The notes under the pieces were generated by a model, which had not been told where the DNA came from, ran no database searches, and was given only the letters and a program-made list of their open reading frames with translations. Both the position numbers and the translations under genes were made by a program. Shown piece by piece: positions 25,909-33,607 of a DNA stretch of 64,000 nucleotides (positions within the stretch are counted from its first letter, which is position 1; every line of letters begins with the position of its first letter). This DNA is from Kribbella steppae (lineage in GTDB: Bacteria > Actinomycetota > Actinomycetes > Propionibacteriales > Kribbellaceae): contig NZ_SLWN01000008.1 of the NCBI RefSeq assembly GCF_004342025.1, positions 169,472 through 233,471 of the forward strand, in the 5' to 3' direction.

Positions 25909-26074
25909 TAGCGCCCCGAGCCGGGTGATCGTCGAGTGCTGGAGGTGTCCAGGTGAGTGCATCGCAAGGCGGAAGAGCTGACTCGATGTGGTTGTATTGT
26001 GTCTGCTCTTCCAACGCAGCGAGGCGCTTGCCTGGGCGCCTCCAGTGCCGACGATCACCCGGCTCGGGGCGCTA
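25909..26074 (+). ncRNA. Candidate structured RNA / palindromic element, copy A
   Basis: A perfect 26-bp inverted repeat (25909-25934, TAGCGCCCCGAG..., with 26049-26074) encloses a 114-base core that folds back on itself. The core stems are CTGGAGG/CCTCCAG and a 22-bp helix in which four T-to-G and one G-to-T oppositions would be G-U wobbles in plus-strand RNA. Above them sit an internal loop AAGGC / AACGCA and a GGAAGAG/CTCTTCC stem. It ends one base before the ATG of the response regulator. The core phrases TCCAGG, GCAAGGCGGA, CAACGC and CTGGG recur in copy B. Not a family I recognise. Confidence 0.6.
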
Positions 26075-26075
26075 G

Positions 26076-26777
26076 ATGCCAGCCCGGATCCTCGTCGCCG
26101 AAGACGATCTGAAGCAGGCGGAGCTGATCCGGCGGTATCTCGAGCGGGAGGGGCATCTCACCGTCGTGGTGCACGACGGTCGCGCCGCGATCGACGAGGC
26201 CCGCCGGCGCAGCCCCGACCTGCTGGTACTCGACGTGATGATGCCCAAGGTCGACGGCCTGGACGTCTGCCGGGTGCTCCGGGCCGATGGCGACGTACCG
26301 ATCATCATGCTGACCGCCCGCTCCACCGAGGACGACCTGCTGCTCGGCCTCGACTTGGGCGCGGACGACTACCTGACCAAGCCGTACAACCCGCGCGAGC
26401 TGGTGGCCCGGGTCCGGACCGTACTGCGGCGCACCCGGAGCCGGTCCGAGGGCGAGGTGTACCGGGTCGGCGAACTGGAGATCGACCCGGTCCGGCACGA
26501 GGTCCGGCTGGCCGACCGCCTGGTCGAGGTGACCCCGGCCGAGTTCAAGATCCTGGCCTGCCTGGCGGCCTCACCCGGGCGGGCCTTCTCCCGGCAGCAG
26601 TTGCTCGAGCACGCGTTCGGCTTCGACCACTACGTGTTCGACCGGACCATCGACGTCCACGTGATGAATCTCCGGAAGAAGATCGAGCCGTCCGCGGGCA
26701 CCCCGGCGTACCTGAAGACCGTGTACGGCGTGGGCTACAAGCTGGCCGACAAGGTGGTGACGTCCGATGCGTCGTAG
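26076..26777 (+). CDS. OmpR/PhoB-family response regulator
   Basis: This 233-residue regulator has a receiver domain (about 3-115) with acidic pocket Glu9/Asp10/Asp11, phospho-acceptor Asp53 (VLDVMMPK), Thr80 and Lys102. The winged-helix DNA-binding domain follows (about 130-225: VEVTPAEFKILACLAASPGR, FDRTIDVHVMNLRKKIEP, VYGVGYKL). It is the partner of the kinase overlapping it by 11 bases. It probably controls the divergent lipoprotein/ABC operon. The ATG lies one base after the large palindrome, whose GGGGCG tail is the only ribosome-binding-like sequence, so translation may depend on that hairpin. Confidence 0.95.
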   Translation: MPARILVAEDDLKQAELIRRYLEREGHLTVVVHDGRAAIDEARRRSPDLLVLDVMMPKVDGLDVCRVLRADGDVPIIMLTARSTEDDLLLGLDLGADDYLTKPYNPRELVARVRTVLRRTRSRSEGEVYRVGELEIDPVRHEVRLADRLVEVTPAEFKILACLAASPGRAFSRQQLLEHAFGFDHYVFDRTIDVHVMNLRKKIEPSAGTPAYLKTVYGVGYKLADKVVTSDAS

Positions 26778-28641
26778 CGTGCTGGTCCGGTTCCTCGGGC
26801 TGTCCCTCGCGGTGGCCCTCGGTGCGGTGATCGCGACCGCGGTGATCGCGACGTACAGCACCTCGGAGCAGTTGCAAGGTGAGATCGACGCGAACACGGG
26901 CCAATTGCAGGTGGACGGCCGGATCTACTCGGAGCTGTCGAAGTACGCCGCCGATCACTCGACCTGGTCGGGTGTGGACAAGCTCGTCCACGACCTGTCC
27001 GACGAACTCGGCCGGCGGATCGCCCTGACCGATCCCGACGGCACCGTGATCGCGGACTCGGCCCGGATGCTCGGCGCCGGGCCGGCGCTCCCATCGGTGC
27101 CGGCGGCAACGGTCGACGCACGCAGCCAGGGCATGACGAAGTTTTCCGGAGCGGTGAGCGTGTTCACCGCCCGCAAGACCGCTCTGGCAGGCAGCGCGAA
27201 CGAGGTGGTCAGCGCCGCTGCCATGCCGGGGCTCTATCCGGGCTACCCGGGCTGGGGACTCACCGACGCGGAGCGACAGGAGCGCGACCGGCTCGCCGAG
27301 CAGGCCGCAGGGTGCTACCGCGCCGAGGGGAAGGCCGCAACCGTGTCCACGGTGTCCGGCGCTGGCGGTGCCGACCTGCCGGTGGTGATGGTGGAGAACG
27401 GCCAGACCGCTGACGGTGCGAGCATGATGCAGATCTCCAAACCGGGGGCGCGCGACGACAAGTGCATGCCGCCTGGTCTCAACGCTCCGAGCGCGAAGGC
27501 CAAACTGGTGAACGACGACGAGATCCGTCGCGCGACCGGCTGTCTCGACGCCGCCGGGCAGGACTACACGATCACCGAGTTCGACGGGTTGCGCGCGGTC
27601 GAGCCGAAGGACAAGGCCGAGCTCTCCGAAGCGTTCTTCACCTGCACCTCGGAGGCCCGATCGCAGGCGTTGACGCCGTACGTCGCCCCGTCGGCCAAGC
27701 TCTACCTGGGTGCGAAGAGCACGTTCAACGTGTTCTCCGGTGCGGGCCTGCTGCGGACCGCGGCGACCGCGCTCGGGGTGCTGCTGATCGCAGCGCTGGT
27801 GATGGTGTTCGCCGGGCGGCGGCTGGTCCGGCCGATCGTGGCGCTGACCGGCGCGGCCCAGCGGATGCGGAACGGCGACCATGCGGCCCGCGTACCGGTG
27901 ACCGGGAAGGACGAGGTGTCCCGGCTCGGGCACGCGTTCAACGCGATGGCGGAGTCGATCCAGCGGCACGACCACCAGCGGAAGGCGATGGTGAGCGATG
28001 TCGCGCATGAGTTGCGGACCCCGCTGGCCAATATCAAGGGCTATCTGGTCGCGTCCGAGGATGGCGTCGTACCGCTGGATAGTGAGCTCGTCACCTCGCT
28101 GCTGGAGGAAACCGGACTGCTCGAGCACCTGGTGGCCGACCTGCAGGACCTGGCGCTCGCGGACGCCGGCATGCTCCGGCTCCACAAGGCTCCGCGTGAC
28201 CTGTCCGAGCTCGCGCAACAGGTGGTGTCGGCGCATCGGCACGCGGCCGACACGGCCGGGGTGTCGCTGACGGCCGACGTGAAGGACGCCGCGATCGCAC
28301 CCGTCGACAGCGCCCGGATCCGCCAGGCCCTCGGCAACCTGGTCTCGAACGCCATCCGCTTCACCCCGTCCGACGGGCACGTCGTGGTCGGCGTACGACG
28401 AGGTGCCGACGGCTACAACCTCACCGTCACCGACAACGGCACCGGCATCGCCGACGAGCACCTCCCTCACCTCTTCGACCGCTTCTACCGCGCCGAACAG
28501 TCCCGGAGCCGTACGACGGGTGGCAGCGGACTGGGCCTGGCGATCACCAAGCATCTGGCCGAAGCCCACGGCGGTCGCATCACGGTGACCAGCCGCCTCG
28601 GCTCCGGCTCTACCTTCACGATCTGGATCCCGGCTGGTTAA
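26767..28641 (+). CDS. Sensor histidine kinase with large extracytoplasmic sensor
   Basis: The 624-residue kinase has TM1 (about 5-28), an unusually large external sensor (about 30-330), TM2 (about 335-357), HAMP (about 358-410), the H-box with His414 (VAHELRTPLANI) and an ATPase domain with NLVSNAIRF, DNGTGIADEHL and GGSGLGLAI boxes. The sensor contains GCYRAEGK, DDKCMPPG, GCLDAAGQDY and FTCTSEA, cysteine motifs like those of the lipoprotein encoded divergently. The pair probably senses envelope stress or a peptide and controls the MacB-like export operon. It overlaps the response regulator gene by 11 bases. Confidence 0.93.
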   Translation: MRRSVLVRFLGLSLAVALGAVIATAVIATYSTSEQLQGEIDANTGQLQVDGRIYSELSKYAADHSTWSGVDKLVHDLSDELGRRIALTDPDGTVIADSARMLGAGPALPSVPAATVDARSQGMTKFSGAVSVFTARKTALAGSANEVVSAAAMPGLYPGYPGWGLTDAERQERDRLAEQAAGCYRAEGKAATVSTVSGAGGADLPVVMVENGQTADGASMMQISKPGARDDKCMPPGLNAPSAKAKLVNDDEIRRATGCLDAAGQDYTITEFDGLRAVEPKDKAELSEAFFTCTSEARSQALTPYVAPSAKLYLGAKSTFNVFSGAGLLRTAATALGVLLIAALVMVFAGRRLVRPIVALTGAAQRMRNGDHAARVPVTGKDEVSRLGHAFNAMAESIQRHDHQRKAMVSDVAHELRTPLANIKGYLVASEDGVVPLDSELVTSLLEETGLLEHLVADLQDLALADAGMLRLHKAPRDLSELAQQVVSAHRHAADTAGVSLTADVKDAAIAPVDSARIRQALGNLVSNAIRFTPSDGHVVVGVRRGADGYNLTVTDNGTGIADEHLPHLFDRFYRAEQSRSRTTGGSGLGLAITKHLAEAHGGRITVTSRLGSGSTFTIWIPAG

Positions 28642-28650
28642 CTCAGGGTC

Positions 28651-29067
28651 GTGGCTAAGGCTCGGGTCGCGGACGTGCATGAGGTGGCGTCGGGGATGCC
28701 GCACGTCACCGTCTGGCAGAAGGACGGCAGCGGGCGTCCGGTCTACCAGGTCGGCGGGAAGTCGTTCGTGTTCTTCCGGACCGCACGACCGGACGCGTTC
28801 GACCCGGACACCGGTGAGCGGTACGACGACGTGATCGTGATCTGGGTCGAGTCCGAGGAGGAGAAACTGGCCCTGGTGTCGGACGAGTCGAACCCGTTCT
28901 TCTCCACCCCACACTTCGACGGCCACCCCTCCGTCCTCGTCCGCGGTAGCCAGATCGGTCGCCTGACCAAGCAGGAGCTCACCGAAGTCATCCAGGACGC
29001 CTGGCTCTGCCGAGCGTCCAAGCGACGCGCCACGACCTGGCTCGAAGAACACCGGCTTAAGCGTTAG
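28651..29067 (+). CDS. MmcQ/YjbR-family protein
   Basis: This 138-residue protein has the MmcQ/YjbR fold, a double wing-like family often annotated as DNA-binding: EVASGMPHVTVWQKDGSGRP, YQVGGKSFVFFR, FSTPHFDGHPSVLVR, and the C-terminal TEVIQDAWLCRASKR. Function unknown. The GTG at 28651 starts 10 bases after the kinase stop, so it may be read through from the kinase. A diverged copy of its last 31 codons lies at 29968-30063 beyond the toxin-antitoxin pair. Confidence 0.85.
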   Translation: MAKARVADVHEVASGMPHVTVWQKDGSGRPVYQVGGKSFVFFRTARPDAFDPDTGERYDDVIVIWVESEEEKLALVSDESNPFFSTPHFDGHPSVLVRGSQIGRLTKQELTEVIQDAWLCRASKRRATTWLEEHRLKR

Positions 29068-29498
29068 CGGCCCGTCGTATAGAACTCTGCGAGTCGTTGG
29101 ACGGCCTCTACCTTTGTCATGGCTCGCACCTCGGCTTCCGGGATGTGTGCCTCGGCAACGAGTGCTCGGACCACTCCCGCCGGGATCGTCTCGGCGGGAG
29201 CGTTTGGTCCCTGTCGATCCGGGAGAATCTTGTCTTCGACGCAGGCCCAGAACTCTCCGGCGGTCACGGCGAGCTGGTCACGGAGGATATGTGACCAGAT
29301 GGACGGGCCGTAGTCGGTGCGATCGACCGGATGGCTGATCCTCGTGTACAGAATGCGTCCGTCTGGCAGCGCGAACTCGTAGTTGACGTGGTGGGTTCCT
29401 CGCTTACCCGTCGCGCGTTTGCGTTCGGTCCAGCCTTCGGTGACGCAGAATCTCTGATGGTCCGTCCGGGTGGCTGGACGGCGTTGTTCGCTCACCAC
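29064..29498 (-). CDS. Putative toxin of a Phd-type toxin-antitoxin pair
   Basis: This roughly 144-residue basic protein contains KRATGKRGTHHVNYEFALPDGRILYTRISHP, followed by an acidic helical half ending EVRAMTKVEAVQRLAEFYTTGR. Similar actinobacterial proteins are annotated as cytotoxic translational repressors paired with Phd-like antitoxins; that attribution is from memory and moderate. The frame is open to 29612, but the GTG codons at 29498 and 29495 lie directly behind the antitoxin stop and are the likely start. Its 3' end overlaps the mmcQ gene by 4 bases. The mechanism is not shown by the sequence. Confidence 0.6.
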   Translation of the reverse strand: MVSEQRRPATRTDHQRFCVTEGWTERKRATGKRGTHHVNYEFALPDGRILYTRISHPVDRTDYGPSIWSHILRDQLAVTAGEFWACVEDKILPDRQGPNAPAETIPAGVVRALVAEAHIPEAEVRAMTKVEAVQRLAEFYTTGR

Positions 29499-29503
29499 GC
29501 GCG

Positions 29504-29914
29504 TCAGGCAAGCAGCCAGTCGCGCAGTTGCTGGTCTGAGGAGAGGGCGACGATCTGTACCAGACCCCAGTTCTCGGCGTGGTTGGGCGCTAGACGCAGG
29601 TGGTCGGCCCACTCCTCCGCGTAGTCGCGGAGCGCGTCGATCATCTCCTCTACGGCCTCGTCGAGCGTGGCCCCGTCAGCAGCGACAGGGAGTCCCGGGA
29701 TGAAGAGCGACCAGCCGTCGTTCTCGGCGACCGCCTCAGCGCCGGAGGGGCGGACACGGGCGAGGAAATGAACCAGCCGGTCTGCGTCAACGGCCGCAAC
29801 ACGGCGCGCGTCCCGGGTGACCGTGGCCGGGCGACCGTCGTCGGCAGCATCAAGGATGTCCTTGAAATGCTCACGCGCCTCGCGCGCGCTGCGGTACTCG
29901 ACCTGCGAGCTCAT
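29504..29914 (-). CDS. Phd/YefM-like antitoxin
   Basis: This 136-residue protein has an N-terminal Phd/YefM-type DNA-binding segment (SAREAREHFKDILDAADDGRPATVTRDARRVAAVDADRL) and an extended C-terminal domain resembling HicB-like folds (LFIPGLPVAADGATLDEAVEEMIDALRDYAEEW). The ATG at 29914 is preferred to 29926 because GGAGAAGG lies just before it. It is first in the two-gene unit, with a palindromic operator directly upstream, as expected of an autoregulated antitoxin-toxin operon. Confidence 0.78.
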   Translation of the reverse strand: MSSQVEYRSAREAREHFKDILDAADDGRPATVTRDARRVAAVDADRLVHFLARVRPSGAEAVAENDGWSLFIPGLPVAADGATLDEAVEEMIDALRDYAEEWADHLRLAPNHAENWGLVQIVALSSDQQLRDWLLA

Positions 29915-29928
29915 GACCTTCTCCATCT

Positions 29929-29959
29929 CTCTGCTGTGTACACAGCGTACACGGCAGAG
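29929..29959. promoter_or_regulatory. 31-bp interrupted palindrome, operator of the toxin-antitoxin operon
   Basis: CTCTGC(T)GTGTAC - ACAGC - GTACAC(G)GCAGAG is a 13-bp inverted repeat with one central mismatch per arm. It lies immediately upstream of the antitoxin start. Phd-type antitoxins bind such palindromes to repress their own promoter. Confidence 0.72.
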
Positions 29960-29967
29960 GCATCTCC

Positions 29968-30063
29968 ACCAAGCAGGAACCGATCGAAGTGATCCAGGAC
30001 GCCTGGCTCTCCCGAGCCAACCGCCGCGCGACCACCTGGATGAACGAGCATCGCTTGAGCTGA
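29968..30063 (+). pseudogene. 3' remnant of a second mmcQ/yjbR gene
   Basis: In frame, this stretch reads KQEPIEVIQDAWLSRANRR then ATTWMNEHRLS and a stop. This matches the last 31 residues of the intact MmcQ/YjbR protein (KQELTEVIQDAWLCRASKR, ATTWLEEHRLKR) at roughly three quarters identity. No start or upstream homologous sequence is present. It appears to be what is left of a tandem paralogue whose 5' part was lost where the toxin-antitoxin unit now lies. Confidence 0.8.
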
Positions 30064-30159
30064 CTGCGCTCCGCGCTAGGTTGCGTCATCCCAGTCCATC
30101 CGCACAGATCACGGTCTCCCCCGAACGCGGTCTGCGCGCCGCCGAAGGCGGCCAGAAGG

Positions 30160-31146
30160 TCAGCCGTCGCGAAGCGGCGTCCTTTCTCGATCCATCGTCT
30201 TAGCTGGGGCGAGGGCGCGAGCGGTGTCCAGCAGGTCGGTACCGGTCGGCAGCGTCGCGATGATGGGAGTGTCCAGGCCGTTGGCGACGTACCGGTTGAT
30301 GTGCTCGCGGCATTCCGCCGGGGTGCCGTGGACGACGAGGTCGTCGATGACCTCGACGGGTACGGCGGCCATCGCGGCATTGCGGTCGCCGGCGGCCCAC
30401 GCCTCGCGCATCTCCTTCATCGCGGCACCACGACCCAGCCAGTCGTGGAAGGCGGCGTACCCGGGGACGGTCAGGTAGGTGGCGATCAGGAAGCGGCCGA
30501 TGTTGCGGGCCATCTCGGCGTCCTCGGTGACACAGACGAAGATCCGCGCGGCCAGCTCCTTGTCCGGCCCGAGCTCGGCCCGCACCTGCCGTACGTCGTC
30601 CGCGGACAGCCAGTTGGTGATCGCGCCGTCCGCCTCCCGCGCCGCCAGCTTCAGCATCTGGGGTCGGAGCGCGGCCAGCATGATCGACGGCGGTACGTCC
30701 GGTGCCTTCTCCAGCCGGAACCGCCGGATGGTGAAGCTGTCGAACTCCCCGTCCACCTTCTCCCCGGCGAACGCCAGGCGGAGAAATCTGAGTACGTCGC
30801 GGGTCCGGGCCAACGGCGGGTCGTACGCGATCCCGTTCCACCCGGTCACGATCGTCTCCGACGACGCCCCGATCCCGAGCACGAACCGCCCCGGCGCGAG
30901 ATCCGCCAGCGCCGCGGCACTCATCGCCAGCGCGGCCGGCCCCCGCGTGTGCACCGGTACGACGGCCGTCCCGAGCCGCAACCGGTCGTCCCACTCGGAC
31001 GCGAGCACCAACGGAGTGAAGGCATCCGCCCCGGCCACCTCGGCCGACCACAGATCCGTGTAGCCCAGCAGCGACAGGTCGGCGATCAACGACCGGTGGT
31101 CCCGCAGCGGCACCCCGGTCAGTGGAACAGTCAGGCCCCAGCGCAT
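30160..31146 (-). CDS. LLM-class (F420-dependent-like) oxidoreductase
   Basis: This 328-residue luciferase-like TIM-barrel flavin/F420 enzyme has MRWGLTVPLTGVPLRDH, LASEWDDRLRLGTAVVPVHTRGP, APGRFVLGIGASSETIVTGWNG and VIDDLVVHGTPAECREHINRY, the usual landmarks of actinobacterial LLM-class F420-dependent oxidoreductases. The substrate is unknown. The start ATG at 31146 overlaps the upstream SDR stop (TGATG), making it the last gene of a six-gene minus-strand operon linked to acyl-CoA metabolism. Confidence 0.9.
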   Translation of the reverse strand: MRWGLTVPLTGVPLRDHRSLIADLSLLGYTDLWSAEVAGADAFTPLVLASEWDDRLRLGTAVVPVHTRGPAALAMSAAALADLAPGRFVLGIGASSETIVTGWNGIAYDPPLARTRDVLRFLRLAFAGEKVDGEFDSFTIRRFRLEKAPDVPPSIMLAALRPQMLKLAAREADGAITNWLSADDVRQVRAELGPDKELAARIFVCVTEDAEMARNIGRFLIATYLTVPGYAAFHDWLGRGAAMKEMREAWAAGDRNAAMAAVPVEVIDDLVVHGTPAECREHINRYVANGLDTPIIATLPTGTDLLDTARALAPAKTMDRERTPLRDG

Positions 31147-31889
31147 CAGATCATCCTCTTCAGCAGCGGCAGTGGTGCGTACCGCATCACCCGGGCGAGA
31201 GGGATCCACGGCCACGGTGGAACATACGCCGTCGCCTTCTCGGCCTCGATCGCGGCCACCATCGCGCGGACGCCGGGAACGGTGTCGACGATCAGCGGGG
31301 TGTTCGCGACGTGTTCGTTCATCTCGGACCGGATGTAGCCGGGGAAGATCGTGCTGACCTTGATCGGCTTGTTCAGCAGCTCCAGCCGGAGGCCCTCGGC
31401 CAACGACGCCAGCCCGGCCTTGGTCGCGGCGTACGTCGTCACCGTCTTCGGCAGCCCGCGCAGCGCGGAGACGGACGAGATGAAGACGAGGTGGCCGGCG
31501 TTCCGGGCCCGGAACAGCTCCAGCGCGGCCTCGGCCTGTGCGAGCGCACCGACGAAGTTCGTCATCGCGGTCTGCAGATTCGCGTCGAACCGGCCGGTGC
31601 CGAGCGGCGCACCCTTGCCGAGGCCGGCGTTCACGATGATCCGGTCCAGAGTCAGCTCGGCGTCGGCCTTGCGGAAGACCTCGAAGACCTGCTCGTGATC
31701 GTTCACGTCGAGCCGGTGGACAACCACGGTCAGGTCCGGATGCCGCTCAGTCAGTTCCTCTCGGAGCGCCTGCAACTTGTCCTCGCGCCGAGCGGTCAGC
31801 ACCAGGTTGTGGCCCTTCGCGGCGAACTGCCGGGCCATCTCCGCACCCAGCCCGGAACTCGCGCCGGTGATCAGGATGTTGCGTCGCAT
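31146..31889 (-). CDS. Short-chain dehydrogenase/reductase (SDR), first of two
   Basis: This 247-residue NAD(P)-dependent SDR has GASSGLGAEMARQFA (cofactor loop), NAG (IIVNAGLG), the catalytic Ser (FISSVSAL) and YAATKAGLASLAEGLR with the Tyr-x3-Lys pair. It is usually annotated as an SDR-family oxidoreductase acting on hydroxy- or keto-acyl compounds. The ATG at 31889 is preceded by TAGGGA and starts the conserved region; the longer open frame is discounted. It is coupled to the downstream LLM enzyme and lies 8 bp from the phosphatase gene. Confidence 0.92.
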   Translation of the reverse strand: MRRNILITGASSGLGAEMARQFAAKGHNLVLTARREDKLQALREELTERHPDLTVVVHRLDVNDHEQVFEVFRKADAELTLDRIIVNAGLGKGAPLGTGRFDANLQTAMTNFVGALAQAEAALELFRARNAGHLVFISSVSALRGLPKTVTTYAATKAGLASLAEGLRLELLNKPIKVSTIFPGYIRSEMNEHVANTPLIVDTVPGVRAMVAAIEAEKATAYVPPWPWIPLARVMRYAPLPLLKRMI

Positions 31890-31897
31890 CACTGTCC

Positions 31898-32560
31898 CTA
31901 TCTGTAGGAAAGCAATTCGGTGCCGTCGAGGTGTGCGTGCTCGTTGTAGCTGACCATGGTCAGACCGCTGCGACCGGACACGACCTTCGTGATCGCAGTG
32001 TTGATCGTGACCGGGTTCAGCCGCGACCACAGGCCGTCGCCACCGGACAGCAGCCGGCTCACCACCGCCGCGATCGGTCCGCCCGAAGTGAACACCACGG
32101 CCGTCTCGCCCTTGCCGAGTCGCCCTGCCGTACGTCGTACCGCTGCCTCGGACCGGTCGCAGAAAGCGGTGAAGCTCTCGGTGTACCCGTCGCCGCCGAG
32201 CGTCCAGCGTTCGGTGGCTGCCGTGAACATCTGCTGGAAGGCTCGCCCGGGATGACCGGTCCGGGCGAGGTCGGCCAACATGACCGCGCGGCGCCGATAG
32301 GCGGGTTTGTGCGCCACGATGATCTCTTCGTGATCGAACTCGTCGAAGCCCTTGTCGACCTCAGGCGTGAACCCGGAGAGTGCTGCCGTCTGAGCGTGCC
32401 GCCGCATCGATCCAGACACCACCAGCTCCGGCGTCACCCCGCGCGCGACCAGCGCCTTGCCCAGCACAGCCGCCTGCTGCTCACCTGTCGGTGAGAGCCG
32501 GTCGTAGTCACTCTTGCCGAACGACGCCTGCGCGTGCCGGATCAGGTAGATGGTCGGCAT
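31898..32560 (-). CDS. Histidine phosphatase superfamily protein (phosphoglycerate-mutase-like)
   Basis: This 220-residue protein has the catalytic motif LIRHAQASFG near the N-terminus (phospho-histidine in RHA rather than the usual RHG), LVVSGSMRRHAQTAAL, and the second catalytic His region VVFTSGGPIAAVVSRL. In this last region Ser-Gly-Gly occupies the place of the usual Ser-His-Gly; the change should be checked because it may lower or alter activity. Similar RHAQASFG proteins sit in actinobacterial acyl-CoA dehydrogenase/phosphotransferase operons. It directly abuts the gene upstream. Confidence 0.85.
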   Translation of the reverse strand: MPTIYLIRHAQASFGKSDYDRLSPTGEQQAAVLGKALVARGVTPELVVSGSMRRHAQTAALSGFTPEVDKGFDEFDHEEIIVAHKPAYRRRAVMLADLARTGHPGRAFQQMFTAATERWTLGGDGYTESFTAFCDRSEAAVRRTAGRLGKGETAVVFTSGGPIAAVVSRLLSGGDGLWSRLNPVTINTAITKVVSGRSGLTMVSYNEHAHLDGTELLSYR

Positions 32561-33607
32561 TCAGCCCCTCATGATCCGGCGACAGCGCCGCTCGAGCAGG
32601 TTGACCGGGACCCAGAACCCCTTGAACCGCGGGTTCCGGGTCTGCTTGTGGTGGTAGCGGTAATAGATCTGCTGCGCGATCACGGCCAGTCGGAAGAGAC
32701 CGAACACCTCGTAGAAGGCCCAGCTCTCCGGTTTCAGTCCGGACCGCTCGGCGTAGTACTGCACGATCTCGTCGCGCGTGATCATGCCCGGTGCGTCCGA
32801 CGGCTGCAGCCGGAAGCGGCGGAAGGCCCAGTCGTCGTCGGCCTGCACCCAGTAGGCGAGGGCGCCGCCGAGGTCCATCAGCGGATCGCCGAGGGTCGCC
32901 AGCTCCCAGTCGAGTACGCCGACCACCTCGAGCGGATCATCCGGCGCGAGTACGACGTTGTCGAGGCGGAAGTCGTTGTGGATGACGCAGGTCCGGACGT
33001 CCTTGGGCTGGTTGGCGGCGAGCCAGGCCATCACGCGCTCGTAGCTCGGCACGTTCCACGTCTTGGCCTTGCGGTAGCGGTCGCTCCAGCCGGTGACCTG
33101 GCGTTCGACGTAGCCTTCGCCGCGGCCGAGGTCGGTCAGGCCGGCCTGCGCCGCATCGACCTGGTGGAGGTCGACGAGAGTGTCGATCAGCGTGAAGCAC
33201 AGCTGCCGGGTCTGCTCGGGGGTGAGGTCGACACCGAGTTCGGAGTGGCCCGGGATGGAGCCGACGATCCGCTCCATCACGTAGAACTCGGAGCCGATCA
33301 GCCCGGTGTCATTGCAGTGGGCAACCATCTCGGGCACGTACGGGAAGACCGGTTTCAGGCTCGCCTGGATCCGGTACTCGCGGGACATGTCGTGGGCGCC
33401 CTTGGCCTTCGTCCCGGCCGGCGGGCGACGCAGGATCAGGTCATGGCCGTCGTACCGCAGTAGATAGGTCAGGTTGGACGCGCCGCCGGAGAACTGCTTG
33501 ACCTCCGGCAACCCGGCCGGCAGTTCGGTCCGCTGCCTGAGCCAGCTGTCCACCACCGGCACGTCGAAGGCGTCCTCCTCGCGGACCGCACGCGCGCCAT
33601 CACCCAT
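32561..33607 (-). CDS. APH-fold phosphotransferase (ACAD10-like)
   Basis: This 348-residue protein-kinase-like protein has VKQFSGGASNLTYLL (nucleotide loop), LILRRPP, catalytic HNDFRLDNVVL (H-x-D-x4-N) and DWELATLGDPLMDLG (metal-binding Asp). This is the aminoglycoside-phosphotransferase-like domain that in animals is fused to acyl-CoA dehydrogenase in ACAD10/11, where it phosphorylates 4-hydroxy acids so that they can enter beta-oxidation. Its operon with an acyl-CoA dehydrogenase fits the same role. The ATG at 33607 overlaps the SDR stop by 8 bases. Confidence 0.9.
   Translation of the reverse strand: MGDGARAVREEDAFDVPVVDSWLRQRTELPAGLPEVKQFSGGASNLTYLLRYDGHDLILRRPPAGTKAKGAHDMSREYRIQASLKPVFPYVPEMVAHCNDTGLIGSEFYVMERIVGSIPGHSELGVDLTPEQTRQLCFTLIDTLVDLHQVDAAQAGLTDLGRGEGYVERQVTGWSDRYRKAKTWNVPSYERVMAWLAANQPKDVRTCVIHNDFRLDNVVLAPDDPLEVVGVLDWELATLGDPLMDLGGALAYWVQADDDWAFRRFRLQPSDAPGMITRDEIVQYYAERSGLKPESWAFYEVFGLFRLAVIAQQIYYRYHHKQTRNPRFKGFWVPVNLLERRCRRIMRG

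Noticed and set aside
25909..26074. Calling the palindromic elements MITEs
   Set aside because: MITE copies share terminal repeats; here the outer arms of the two copies are unrelated while the inner core is shared.
25988..26830. 280-codon plus-strand frame overlapping the response regulator
   Set aside because: Wrong frame of the OmpR-type regulator; begins in the palindromic element and has no motif.
26545..29052. 835-codon minus-strand frame opposite the two-component genes
   Set aside because: Runs antisense through three well-supported genes; low-complexity Arg/His-rich translation with no motif.
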